In this document: positions 1 through 8,086 of the stretch, in pieces | Layout of the letters: every line of letters begins with the position of its first letter | Position numbering within the stretch: the stretch's first letter is position 1 | Assembly (NCBI RefSeq): GCF_010731655.1 | Contig: NZ_AP022619.1 | Location: 1,798,001-1,862,000, forward strand | Source: Mycobacterium paraseoulense | GTDB lineage: Bacteria; Actinomycetota; Actinomycetes; Mycobacteriales; Mycobacteriaceae | Direction of reading: 5' to 3' | DNA: 64,000 bases | Position numbers and translations under genes: made by a program | The notes under the pieces: model-generated | The model's database searches: none | What the model saw: the letters and a program-made list of their open reading frames with translations, nothing else | What the model was told of the DNA's origin: nothing

Positions 1-137
1 CGCATGGCTTCATCTAAATCCGTTGTCACATAGGCTATTTGCAAGAATCTCCGAAAGGGTGCGAACGTTGGGAACGTCGCTGCTGGTGACGATTCGGTCA
101 TTGCCCTTTACCTCATATCTCGGTCGATGAGTGATCT

Positions 138-1316
138 TCACCAGCGGCGGCGCAGTTGCGCTCCGGTTCGACGAAGCCGCAATGCTTCTGCACGCGCTGC
201 GTGGGTGACTTTGGGGGTGTCTGCCGGTAGGTGGGTCGAGAGTTCCGAGAGCGCAACCTTTTTGACCGTCGGTACCGGGTGGGAACTGCACCGGTACCAC
301 CGGCCGATCATCATGCCCCGCAAACCACCGCCGGTGTCCAGCCAGTTCGGGACGCCTGGGTCCTGCGGGCAGAGCACCGCGCGGAACTTGCCGTCGGAGC
401 TGAGCTGTGCCTGAAATCCGTTGATGCTGCTGTGCCGGTGCAGGATATCGACCTGGTTCCACAAAGCGTCGATCACCTGGACATTCCAGTAGGTGTGCTC
501 GTCGGGCAGGTCCGTCTCGAGTACCAGCGCCTCACCGGGCTCCAGGTCGTAGAGGCATTCCCAATACGCCTGCGGCCAGTCTTCGCCGTTGCCAAGTCCG
601 TCGAATGACTGCAGATGGACGTGTTCTGCGTCCTGGCGTGCGCGTAACGCGCTCATATAGCCCAGGCATACCCGGGACAACCCACGCACATACTGGCCGA
701 ACAACGCACGCAGTCGATTATCGACTTCGACGGCGCTCATCGGCGGTCGCAGGTAGTCGATGTCGAGGCGTTCAATGGCCAGTCGACCATCCACCTCATT
801 GACCCAGTCGTACGAGAATTGCCGCACGATCACCAATTGCGTCGACGGGTTGAGGTACCGCCAGTCGCCCCCGTAACCCTCCGGACGCTCGGCGCTCAGG
901 ATCACCTCGAAGTTTCCATCGGCATCGAGGGCCAAGGCATCGGCGTCGTAGTTGTCATAGCCCGGTCCGGGTGGCTCGGACATACCGAAGAGGTTCGCCC
1001 CGGTGGCGAAGCCCATCACAGGTACCGTTCCGCGGCGGCCGGTGATGCGGTAAACGCCAGCGCCGTCAATCGCCGAATAGTGGTATACAGCGTCAGGATT
1101 GGGCTGGGCTAAGAACGCCGAGTTCTCGAACGGCACAAAATCCGGGTAGTTCGGATCGGCGACGAAGTATAAGAAGTACCCCTGGGACAGGCTCATGGCG
1201 AACTGGCGATATAGCGCCGCCCGCAGCTGCTCGTCGCCACTGTCCCACAGCTGTGATTCCACCTCCACCGCGTCCTTGGCGAGGTCGAGATACTCGTCCC
1301 AGTCGGCTAGGCCCAC
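138..1316 (-). CDS. DUF1214 domain-containing protein
   Basis: The C-terminal third, from about residue 260 (a Leu-Glu-Pro-Gly-Glu stretch followed by Trp-Asn-Val-Gln), has the look of the DUF1214 domain found in many mycobacterial proteins of unknown function, often next to sulfotransferases and dehydrogenases. No signal peptide or membrane segment is seen. Two GTG starts are possible. The one at 1316 is preferred because it overlaps the end of the alcohol dehydrogenase gene by only 10 bases, against 31 bases for the one at 1337. It is the last gene of a sulfotransferase, dehydrogenase, DUF1214 operon. The biochemical role is unknown. Confidence 0.75.
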   Translation of the reverse strand: MGLADWDEYLDLAKDAVEVESQLWDSGDEQLRAALYRQFAMSLSQGYFLYFVADPNYPDFVPFENSAFLAQPNPDAVYHYSAIDGAGVYRITGRRGTVPVMGFATGANLFGMSEPPGPGYDNYDADALALDADGNFEVILSAERPEGYGGDWRYLNPSTQLVIVRQFSYDWVNEVDGRLAIERLDIDYLRPPMSAVEVDNRLRALFGQYVRGLSRVCLGYMSALRARQDAEHVHLQSFDGLGNGEDWPQAYWECLYDLEPGEALVLETDLPDEHTYWNVQVIDALWNQVDILHRHSSINGFQAQLSSDGKFRAVLCPQDPGVPNWLDTGGGLRGMMIGRWYRCSSHPVPTVKKVALSELSTHLPADTPKVTHAARAEALRLRRTGAQLRRRW

Positions 1317-2317
1317 GGATTCACCATGACCTTGCACTGGTCACTGCCGCTGCGCAGCTCCTCGAAGCGGGTGGGCAGCTCGTCGTAGTTCCAGGTGTCA
1401 CTGATCATCGACCGTGGTTCGACGTGTCCCGCATCGAACGAGTCGGCGACAACCTGGAATTCGCCCACGGAGTAAATGTTCGATCCCTGGATGCGCACCT
1501 GCTTGAACATGGCCTGCGCCGGGAAGATGGTATCGGGCACCATGCAGTTGCCCAGCACGATGACAGTGCCTCGGGGGCGCACGATATTGATCGCCATGGC
1601 CAATACTCCTGGCACGCCTGCGCATTCGAAGATCACGTCGGGCGGGCCGCCGAGACCTTCGGTGACAGCCGCGTCGAGGTTCTCGTCGGTCAGCGCGAAC
1701 GTGTCGGCGCCCATCTCGATGGCGTACGGTTCGCCTCGCCTGGACCGGGCGGCGACCACGATTTTGCCGGCGCCCAGGCGCTTGGCCCAGTATGTCGAAG
1801 CGATCCCGATCGGACCCGCGCCGATCACTAGCACCTTGGCTCCCGGGCTCAGCTGCGCCAGTGTCGCGCCGTGCAAGCCCACGGCCATTGGCTCCACCAG
1901 CGCACCGTCCTCCAGCGACATCGAGGCGGGCAGCCTAATGGCGGCAGTGGCCTTGGCAATCGCGTACTGACCGTAGCCGCCCGCCGATCCAATAAATCCG
2001 GCGCTACACACCGCCGGGTCACCGGCCTTGCAGCTCGCGCAGTTGCCGCAGCCTGTCACTGGCAGGGCCGCGACGATATCGCCTTCGTTGAAGCCGTCGG
2101 TGTCGGCTCCTTTGGCGACAACTTCGCCGGCGAACTCGTGACCGAGAACCATGCCCTCGGGAAACGTCTCACCCTCACCCGACGTCATGTGCAGGTCCGT
2201 TCCGCAGATTCCGCACCGGCCGATCTCGAGGACCAGTCGGCCGGCCTCGGGTACCGGATCCGGCATCGTTTCGATGGTCAGCGGTTTACCAACGCCATTG
2301 AAGACGGGAGCCTTCAT
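1307..2317 (-). CDS. Zinc-binding MDR alcohol dehydrogenase
   Basis: This is a medium-chain dehydrogenase/reductase that should oxidise an alcohol or polyol with NAD(P)+. The catalytic zinc ligands are visible as Cys38 in GICGTD, His60-Glu61 in LGHE and Glu142. The structural zinc site is Cys90, Cys93, Cys96 and Cys104. The Rossmann loop GAGPIG is at 166-171. The length of 336 residues is normal for the family. AAGGAG sits just before the ATG. It follows the sulfotransferase by 9 bases and overlaps the DUF1214 gene, so the three are one operon. The substrate cannot be told from the sequence; the family members closest in feel act on threonine, sorbitol or butanediol. Confidence 0.88.
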   Translation of the reverse strand: MKAPVFNGVGKPLTIETMPDPVPEAGRLVLEIGRCGICGTDLHMTSGEGETFPEGMVLGHEFAGEVVAKGADTDGFNEGDIVAALPVTGCGNCASCKAGDPAVCSAGFIGSAGGYGQYAIAKATAAIRLPASMSLEDGALVEPMAVGLHGATLAQLSPGAKVLVIGAGPIGIASTYWAKRLGAGKIVVAARSRRGEPYAIEMGADTFALTDENLDAAVTEGLGGPPDVIFECAGVPGVLAMAINIVRPRGTVIVLGNCMVPDTIFPAQAMFKQVRIQGSNIYSVGEFQVVADSFDAGHVEPRSMISDTWNYDELPTRFEELRSGSDQCKVMVNPWA

Positions 2318-2326
2318 CGTTTCTCC

Positions 2327-3484
2327 TTACAGCGCGTAGGTGGTGATGTAGTCGGCGAACCGCTCACGCAGCGCGGCAGCGGACAGTCCGTAACGTGCGG
2401 GATCTGCGTCGGCGCCCCGGCGACGTTCCTCCGGCTGCTCGTAGAGCCACGTGCGCATAGTGGTCTCGACATCTGCAGGCAAACTCAGGCCGAGCTTGGA
2501 ATAGACGCTGTCGATGGTGGCGATTGGATCAGCCCGGAAGTCAGCGTGCCGCACGTCGTGGAAGTTGTCTGGGTGACGCCGCCGAGCCCGCTCGGTGCGA
2601 TCGACCGCCGACCGCCACTTGTCGACCTCGGGGGGACCGATCTCCTCGGGGCGGACGTTCTCGCCGAGGTACATCGACTGCGGCATCTCCAGCACTCGGC
2701 ACACCGAGGGCATCGCTTTGGCCGGATCGCGGTGGGTCTGGACCACGAGCGCATCTGGGAAGAGCGCCAACAGGTCGTCGATGCCCCAGATGTGGCCGGG
2801 GTTCTTAAGCAGCCAGCGGCGGTCCTGATCGTCGAGGCCGATCAGTCGCAAGACGTCTGCGTAGCGCTGGTAGGACGTGGTCTCGCTTTCTTCGCGCCAC
2901 CAGTGCAGGTAGGCAGGAACCGCAAGCTGCGAGGGAAAGGTGTTGCTGACAAAGTCCTGCTGCAACACCTCGAGGCACTCATCGACGCTGTCGGCGGTCA
3001 TCTCGTGGGCGTCGGCAAAGCCGGGCATGGCCGCCAAAAATTCCTCCAGCCCGGCAACGCAAGCGTTGAATTCGGCTTTCTGCGACCAGTTTTGGCGCGG
3101 TGGTCGAGGCATTGGAGTAATGGCCAACCAGCGTTCGACGCCTTGGAATTGCGGGTCGAGTGCCAGCAGCTTGTGCAGCGCGGTGGTGCCGGTGCGTGGA
3201 ATCCCAGTGATCACCAGCGGACGTTCGATCCGCACGTCTCGGTACCCGGGGTTGCGGCGCCAACCTTCCTGGGTGTAGAGGCGACGGACCAGGACCCCGG
3301 TGAGCATTCCGAACAGAGCTTCTCGGCGGGGGCCTGCCACACGTCCGTCCTGATCGAGCGCGGTCAGCAGCTGATGCAAGCCTTCGTGGTAGGTCGGAGG
3401 GCCGAAATCATCGAGCCCAGCGGCCGCCGCTGCCGCTTGATGCAGCGGTTCGAAGGCTTCGGTGAACTTCTCGGGAACGGCCAT
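2327..3484 (-). CDS. PAPS-dependent sulfotransferase family protein
   Basis: The protein has the 5'-phosphosulfate loop PRTGTT at residues 96-101 after a beta strand, and a downstream HRDP motif typical of the 3'-phosphate binding site of the Sulfotransfer_3 type. These cytosolic enzymes move sulfate from PAPS to an alcohol, for example a sterol or lipid hydroxyl, and they are greatly expanded in mycobacteria. The length of 385 residues is normal. The ATG is preceded by GGAGTGAGG. It is the first gene of an operon with an alcohol dehydrogenase and a DUF1214 protein and is divergent from a GntR regulator at 3670, which is the obvious candidate to control it. Confidence 0.85.
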   Translation of the reverse strand: MAVPEKFTEAFEPLHQAAAAAAGLDDFGPPTYHEGLHQLLTALDQDGRVAGPRREALFGMLTGVLVRRLYTQEGWRRNPGYRDVRIERPLVITGIPRTGTTALHKLLALDPQFQGVERWLAITPMPRPPRQNWSQKAEFNACVAGLEEFLAAMPGFADAHEMTADSVDECLEVLQQDFVSNTFPSQLAVPAYLHWWREESETTSYQRYADVLRLIGLDDQDRRWLLKNPGHIWGIDDLLALFPDALVVQTHRDPAKAMPSVCRVLEMPQSMYLGENVRPEEIGPPEVDKWRSAVDRTERARRRHPDNFHDVRHADFRADPIATIDSVYSKLGLSLPADVETTMRTWLYEQPEERRRGADADPARYGLSAAALRERFADYITTYAL

Positions 3485-3593
3485 GCCTCACTCCGTATGG
3501 TCGGCGGACGGCTGAATTCGTCGCAGAGAGACTGTGGCGCAGGACCAGGTGCACCCTGGTTTGTGATGAGCACCACTCACTAAAGAGGACAAT

Positions 3594-3603
3594 AAGGTAC
3601 CTT
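3594..3603. promoter_or_regulatory. Candidate GntR operator (AAGGTACCTT palindrome)
   Basis: A perfect 10-base palindrome lies in the 185-base gap between the sulfotransferase operon and the divergent GntR gene. The position and the GGTACC core suit a GntR-family site, but no binding evidence exists. Confidence 0.35.
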
Positions 3604-3669
3604 TTTTCAGTCGTCAAGCGTGCGGCCGGTCACTCGGACTGTGTCCGGCCACCCTGGTAGAACAGCTAA

Positions 3670-4362
3670 GTGAGGTTGACAGCGGCGAGGCTGGCCAGGG
3701 CGATCGAAGACGGCATCGTCGCGCGCGGCTGGCCCGTCGGTGAAGTGATCGGCTCCGAGGAACAGCTCCTGGTGCACTATGGCGTCGGGCGCAATGTGTT
3801 GCGTGAAGCGATGCGGATCTTGGAGACCCACGGGGTGGCGCGGCGCCGCCAAGGTCCGGGTGGCGGCTTGGTCGTCGTGGCGCCAGACGCGGAGGGGGTC
3901 GTCGAATCGGCACGAATGTTTTTGAACTATCGGCACACCCGGCTCAGTCACCTGTACGACACGTGGATCGCACTGGAGTCGCTCGCCTTGACGACGGTGG
4001 CGCAGATGGACCGGCGGCCGCTCGACGGACTACGGGACGTCATCACACGCACCCGACAGTGGGATGAACAGACTGGAGCGCTGACCGCAGGACGTCCGAA
4101 CGTACACGTCGAAATCGCCCGGATGACGGGCAACCCGATGCTTGAGCTCTGTCTGGCAACACTTTTCGCGATCGCGACCGATGCGGGCGCGCGGCGCATG
4201 CCCGCGCCCGCGGCCGCCCGAATGCGGGCGGTGGACGTCGCTCTGGTCGATGCACTGGACCGCGGAGACGCCGAAGAAGCCCAGCAGCATCTGCGGCGGC
4301 TGGTCGAGATGCTGGCGCAGTACAACCAAGGGGACGACCCCAGAGTCGGCGCGCGCGGGTAA
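3670..4362 (+). CDS. GntR/FadR-type transcriptional regulator (FCD domain)
   Basis: An N-terminal winged helix (about residues 5-68, with the helix reading SEEQLLVHYGVGRNVLREAM) is followed by an all-helical FCD ligand domain, the FadR arrangement. These proteins usually repress neighbouring catabolic genes until a carboxylate or acyl-CoA ligand binds. The GTG at 3670 is the only possible start nearby, because an in-frame TAA lies directly before it, so the N-terminus is short for the family. It is divergent from the sulfotransferase operon, which it probably controls. Confidence 0.85.
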   Translation: MRLTAARLARAIEDGIVARGWPVGEVIGSEEQLLVHYGVGRNVLREAMRILETHGVARRRQGPGGGLVVVAPDAEGVVESARMFLNYRHTRLSHLYDTWIALESLALTTVAQMDRRPLDGLRDVITRTRQWDEQTGALTAGRPNVHVEIARMTGNPMLELCLATLFAIATDAGARRMPAPAAARMRAVDVALVDALDRGDAEEAQQHLRRLVEMLAQYNQGDDPRVGARG

Positions 4363-4769
4363 GGCGGCACTGCTACGTGATGCAGGGGAAGCCGGATTGA
4401 GGAAGCGGTCAGCTGCCCCGCGGCCGACTGCCCGCATGAACACGGCTCCGCAGTTGGGGTAAGCGGCTGTCAATGGATGCAGGTCTTAAAATCGCTAAAT
4501 CAACTAGACGTTGAGCGGTGGATACGCCGCAGTTACCGGTCCGGCCGATTTGGCAGAAGAGCCTGAACATCCACTACCTGGGCGCGGGATCGTCACTAAT
4601 CGCGCGCCTGATGTGGTCGGAGCCCCCGCGGATAGCTAACGGGATTAGTGAGTTTCGCATTCGATTTGATCGGCAGCCGTTGGCTCCGCACGTCCAGTAC
4701 ATAAATCTCTAAATGATTGACTAGTTTCCGAAGCCTCGGTTAACGTGAGGAACATCCCATCCCGCACGC
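4363..4769. other. Intergenic region without a supported gene
   Basis: About 400 bases separate the GntR gene and the membrane operon. A 64-codon open stretch at 4518-4712 has no recognisable domain and no clear ribosome binding site, so it is not called. AT-rich runs at 4485-4510 and 4700-4730 may hold the promoter of the next operon. Confidence 0.5.
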
Positions 4770-5516
4770 ATGGTAGGAATCACGATGCATGTCAAGGTTG
4801 AGAAGGGTGCCGCCTGGCTGGGACTGGCCATGCTGGGAGCATTCTTCGTAATTTTCTGGGGCATCGCCGGGCTGATACCGCCAATGGACCCCGGCGCGAG
4901 CGCCGAACAAATCGCCAAGGTCTACTCCGAGCACCACCTTCGCCTCAGCATCGGCCTGACAATGATGATCCTCCTGGCGTTTCTCTTCGCGCCCTTCTTT
5001 GCGCTGCTGTCAAGGCAGGTTCGACGCATCGAGGGCTACTGGGGCGTCATGTCGCTCACTCAGATCTTGCTCAGCGCGACGTTCCCTTTCGGGTTCGCGC
5101 TTTGTTCGATCTTTGCCGTCGCCGCCGCATACCGCCCCGGACGCCATCCCGACGTTACCCAGGCGCTCAATGACATCTTCTGGTTCATGTTCGTCGGGCT
5201 CGTTGGTCCGCTCATCACCCAGGTGGTGATTCTTGCCTTCGCCGTGTTCATCGACAAACGCGACGTGCCAAGCTTTCCGCGTTGGTTCGGATACTTCAAC
5301 ATCTGGTACGCGGTGCTCGGGATACCTAGCTGCGCCATCTTTCTGTTCAAGAACGGACCGCTGGCTTGGAACGGGATATTCGCGTTCTGGATCCCGTTGA
5401 CGGTGTTCTCTATCTGGATGGTCGTCGTGACGGTGATGCTCGTCAAAGCAGTGGATGTCGAAGCCGCCGAACGCACGGCGCGCGCCGCAGAGCGGGCCCG
5501 GGAACCCGCCGCGTGA
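4770..5516 (+). CDS. Multi-pass membrane protein of a COX3/COX4-like operon (copy 1)
   Basis: The 248-residue protein has about six hydrophobic segments (near residues 15-37, 62-80, 95-117, 135-160, 172-192 and 200-225) and a charged, helical C-terminal tail. It is a paralogue of the protein at 57636-58445. Both share a motif of the form FPRW.GYF..W followed by .GP..(W/Y)NG...FW(I/V)P, and both sit before the same COX3-like and COX4-like genes. No cofactor-binding residues are obvious and the function is unknown. A second ATG at 4785 is an alternative start. Its stop overlaps the next gene's GTG start by four bases. Confidence 0.72.
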   Translation: MVGITMHVKVEKGAAWLGLAMLGAFFVIFWGIAGLIPPMDPGASAEQIAKVYSEHHLRLSIGLTMMILLAFLFAPFFALLSRQVRRIEGYWGVMSLTQILLSATFPFGFALCSIFAVAAAYRPGRHPDVTQALNDIFWFMFVGLVGPLITQVVILAFAVFIDKRDVPSFPRWFGYFNIWYAVLGIPSCAIFLFKNGPLAWNGIFAFWIPLTVFSIWMVVVTVMLVKAVDVEAAERTARAAERAREPAA

Positions 5517-6136
5517 GCCAGACGGCAATTGGCCCCGGCGCCAAGGCGGGCGGGGTCGCGCCGCTTGCGGCCAGAAAGCGTGATCGTCGCATCCCGGGTG
5601 AAGAAGGCACTTGGGTCTTCCTGTTCGGCGACATGCTCGTGTTCGGAGTATTTTTCGCGAGCTTTATGTACGAACGCAGCCGAGCGCCGGAAACGTTCGA
5701 CGAATCACGCCAGACCCTGAGCATCACCATCGGCCTGATCAACACGCTTGTCCTGTTGACAAGCTCGCTGTTCGTCGTGACGGCGATCCGGGCGATCCGC
5801 TCATCGGAGAGATTCACCGCCAGGTTGCTGTTGGTCGGGGCGACTATGTGCGGACTGGCGTTCGTCGGGCTCAAAGCGGTCGAATACACCATGAAGGTCA
5901 GCGAGGGTCACACACCGGGCCAGAACAACTTTTACCTTTACTACTTCATCTTGACCGGATTGCACCTGTTCCACGTTTTGATCGGCATCACCGTTCTGCT
6001 GCTCTTGCTGGCGCAAGCGGGCCGGACCGATTTCGGCACAAAGAGAATGGCCATGGTTGAAGGCGGCGCGTGCTTCTGGCATCTCGTCGACCTGCTGTGG
6101 ATAGTGCTGTTCCCGCTTCTCTACCTGGTGAGCTGA
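5513..6136 (+). CDS. Cytochrome c oxidase subunit III / NorE-like membrane protein (copy 1)
   Basis: This is a 207-residue, roughly five-helix protein of the COX3 family in its short NorE-like form. The family hallmarks are the GEEGTWVF.F.DML entry into helix 1, the GLHLFHVLIG segment and the C-terminal WHLVDLLWIVLF. The GTG at 5513 is chosen because it overlaps the upstream stop in a GTGA, which implies translational coupling. NorE helps maturation or activity of nitric oxide reductase in Paracoccus. Here no NorB, NorC or heme-copper subunit I is in the window, so its partner is unknown. A paralogue is at 57023-57634. Confidence 0.82.
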   Translation: MSQTAIGPGAKAGGVAPLAARKRDRRIPGEEGTWVFLFGDMLVFGVFFASFMYERSRAPETFDESRQTLSITIGLINTLVLLTSSLFVVTAIRAIRSSERFTARLLLVGATMCGLAFVGLKAVEYTMKVSEGHTPGQNNFYLYYFILTGLHLFHVLIGITVLLLLLAQAGRTDFGTKRMAMVEGGACFWHLVDLLWIVLFPLLYLVS

Positions 6137-6138
6137 CG

Positions 6139-6405
6139 ATGCCGCTTTCACTCCTGCGCGCCCGTTCCACGCCAGTGTGGCTGGCCCTCATCCTCGTTAC
6201 GATTCTGTCGTGGATGCTCGGTGCCAAACACGAGACCGGCTCGGCCATTGCAATTTTGGTTCTCGGCCTCGCCATAGTCAAGGTTCGGTTCATCGGACTC
6301 GACTTTATGGAGCTGCGGGAAGCGCCGCTCATCCTGCGTGTGATGTTCGAGGGCTATTGCGTCGTCCTGTGGCTGGTCTTGTCCGGCATGTACCTGTGGT
6401 TGTGA
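6139..6405 (+). CDS. Cytochrome c oxidase subunit IV / NorF-like small membrane protein (copy 1)
   Basis: An 88-residue protein with about three transmembrane segments, starting two bases after the COX3-like gene. It carries the signature KVR...LDFMELR.AP..LR, which is shared with the paralogue at 56735-57019 and is typical of prokaryotic COX4/NorF-like proteins. The gene completes a trio that occurs twice in this window. Its TGA abuts the stop of the convergent thiolase gene with no base between, making TGATCA. Confidence 0.78.
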   Translation: MPLSLLRARSTPVWLALILVTILSWMLGAKHETGSAIAILVLGLAIVKVRFIGLDFMELREAPLILRVMFEGYCVVLWLVLSGMYLWL

Positions 6406-7557
6406 TCAGCGTGACAGGATCGACACCGCCGACGCGCCCGGTGCGCCGTAGAGGTGGGTGTAGCCCACCCGCGGATCGTTGGGCACCTGACGCTGGCCGG
6501 CCCGGCCCTGGAGTTGAAGCACGATCTCGTAGACCTGGCGAAGGCCCGATGCGCCGATGGGCTCGCCGTTGGCGATCAGCCCCCCATCCGTGTTGACGGG
6601 CAGGCGACCGCCGATCTCGGTGTCACCCTCGGAGATCCACTTCTCCTGCTCACCGTCGGCGCAAAAGCCGTTCTCGGCCATGTGAATCAGCTCCGATCCG
6701 GCGTCGGTGTCCTGCAGCTGCGCAACGTCGACGTCCTCGGGGCCGATTTCTGCCCTCTCATATGCTGCGCGCGACGCATCCACCGTGGGACTGGGGGCGG
6801 AGTCGAGCGGTAACGATGGGCTCTGCAATTCGAAGGCGCCCTCGCGACGGGTACGAAGTTCCGCGGCACGTACGTAGACCGGCGCGGAAGTGAACTCGTG
6901 TGCGATATCGGCACGGCACAGGACCAGCGCCGCGGCACCTTCGTCGGGGTTGCAATACATGTACTGCGTCAGTGGGTAATTCACCACCGGGGAATTCAGG
7001 ATCTCCTCCACGGAGATCGCCTTGCGCCGCCATGCCTGGGGATTGATCGCCCCGTTGGAGAGGTTCTTAGCCGCGATACGCGCAAGCGACTCAACGGAGA
7101 TCCCATGGTCGTGCATGTACTTGTTGATCTTGGTACCGAAGAAGTGCGTGGTGAGGAACAGGCCCGTCTGGCCATACCAGCTGGGCAGTCCCACCACCGA
7201 CGGATCGGCGGCGAACGCTCCGCGCGGATGCTTGTCGAAGCCGATCGCCATCGCGACATCGGCCTCGCCGTGCCGGATCGCCTGCTCCGCCATCTGCAGC
7301 GACGTCCCGCCGGTCGCGCACCCGTTGAACACTCCACGCACGGGAATGCCCGTCAGGCCAAGCCAACTCACGATGGCATCGGGGTTGGACACCTCGTAGC
7401 TTCCTGCGTACGCCGCCCGGACACGAGTCCAGTCGGTGCCCGCATCTTCGAGGGCCAGCTTAGCCGCTTCCGCGCCCATCTCCAATGCGAGCTTGTCGCC
7501 GTAGCGGCCGAACGGATGTAAGCCCACACCGACGATTGCCACGTCCGTCACGGTCAT
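6406..7557 (-). CDS. Thiolase-fold protein (lipid-transfer/Ltp2-like), partner of DUF35
   Basis: The 383-residue protein has a thiolase fold with the nucleophile Cys80 in NGCATGG and a C-terminal glycine-rich loop (NTDGGLIANGEPIGASG). Members of this non-condensing thiolase group pair with DUF35 proteins; Ltp2 of the steroid pathway works as a retro-aldolase with its DUF35 partner. The ATG at 7557 overlaps the stop of the DUF35 gene by four bases, which supports an obligate complex. The His of the classical GHP motif is replaced by Glu-Pro, as in Ltp-type proteins. A likely job is C-C cleavage of a hydroxyacyl-CoA side chain; the substrate is not known. Confidence 0.82.
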   Translation of the reverse strand: MTVTDVAIVGVGLHPFGRYGDKLALEMGAEAAKLALEDAGTDWTRVRAAYAGSYEVSNPDAIVSWLGLTGIPVRGVFNGCATGGTSLQMAEQAIRHGEADVAMAIGFDKHPRGAFAADPSVVGLPSWYGQTGLFLTTHFFGTKINKYMHDHGISVESLARIAAKNLSNGAINPQAWRRKAISVEEILNSPVVNYPLTQYMYCNPDEGAAALVLCRADIAHEFTSAPVYVRAAELRTRREGAFELQSPSLPLDSAPSPTVDASRAAYERAEIGPEDVDVAQLQDTDAGSELIHMAENGFCADGEQEKWISEGDTEIGGRLPVNTDGGLIANGEPIGASGLRQVYEIVLQLQGRAGQRQVPNDPRVGYTHLYGAPGASAVSILSR

Positions 7558-7976
7558 TCCCCTTCCACGGGAGCGAATGCGTAAGTCAGTACTTCGGTCC
7601 CGTCGGGCCGCGTGGTGTATGGGACGACTACCAGTTCCATCGGCTGGCCGATGGACAGTTTCGCCGGGTCGGACTCGGTGAACCGAGCCTGGATGAGCAG
7701 CTGTCCGGGCAGTTCGACGTACCCGAGCGCATAAGGCTGAAATGTCTCCGCCGTGTCGTTGCCGTCGTACGGGGGAGCCGGAGGCCGGAACTGCTGGGTG
7801 GTGAACCCCCATAACGTGCCACGGCGCTTGAGCAGAACCTGCGCCTCCCCGGGCTTGGCCGGAAAGGTCAAACGGCCGTCGTGTTCAGAGGCGATCAGCT
7901 GCGGCTCATCCGATGGCCATGTGAACAGGCCCTCCGCGACCGGCTGTTGATTCGCACCCAACGTTGCTCCCATCAT
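7554..7976 (-). CDS. DUF35 OB-fold protein with a degenerate zinc ribbon
   Basis: A 140-residue partner protein of the thiolase-like gene that follows it with an ATGA overlap. The OB-fold half is clear (the alternating strands after RRGTLWGFTTQQF), and the DUF35 entry motif DGRLTFP is kept. The four cysteines that normally hold zinc are all missing, in contrast to the second DUF35 at 12951-13394. ATG codons at 7976 and 7973 are the plausible starts; an upstream TTG at 8003 has no ribosome binding site. It probably stabilises the thiolase active site, as known for Ltp2-DUF35 complexes. Confidence 0.78.
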   Translation of the reverse strand: MMGATLGANQQPVAEGLFTWPSDEPQLIASEHDGRLTFPAKPGEAQVLLKRRGTLWGFTTQQFRPPAPPYDGNDTAETFQPYALGYVELPGQLLIQARFTESDPAKLSIGQPMELVVVPYTTRPDGTEVLTYAFAPVEGE

Positions 7977-8023
7977 TACCGCTTCACCGCGCCCGAAGCG
8001 CAACGAAGCGCCAAGTTTATTAT

Positions 8024-8036
8024 CTAAATAATTTAG
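8024..8036. promoter_or_regulatory. Inverted repeat CTAAAT-A-ATTTAG before the DUF35-thiolase operon
   Basis: A perfect 6-1-6 inverted repeat lies in the 110-base AT-rich gap upstream of the DUF35 gene, about 50 bases before its ATG. The gap upstream of the alpha/beta hydrolase has a looser look-alike (ATCTAAACAAATCTATC at 9172). It may be an operator or an overlapping promoter element. Confidence 0.35.
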
Positions 8037-8086
8037 CTACGGATGTCGGCAGACGTCAACCCGGCGTCAACCGCCCGGCGGTCCCG

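Noticed and set aside
1871..3583. A 570-codon open frame on the plus strand
   Set aside because: It is antisense to the alcohol dehydrogenase and sulfotransferase genes, which both have full catalytic motifs. Long antisense frames are common in GC-rich DNA, and its translation is low in order and matches no family.
4518..4712. A 64-codon plus-strand open stretch
   Set aside because: There is no convincing ribosome binding site or family match.
4770..6405. A standard aa3 cytochrome oxidase operon
   Set aside because: COX3- and COX4-like genes are present, but subunits I and II with copper and heme ligands are absent, and the first gene is an unrelated membrane protein.
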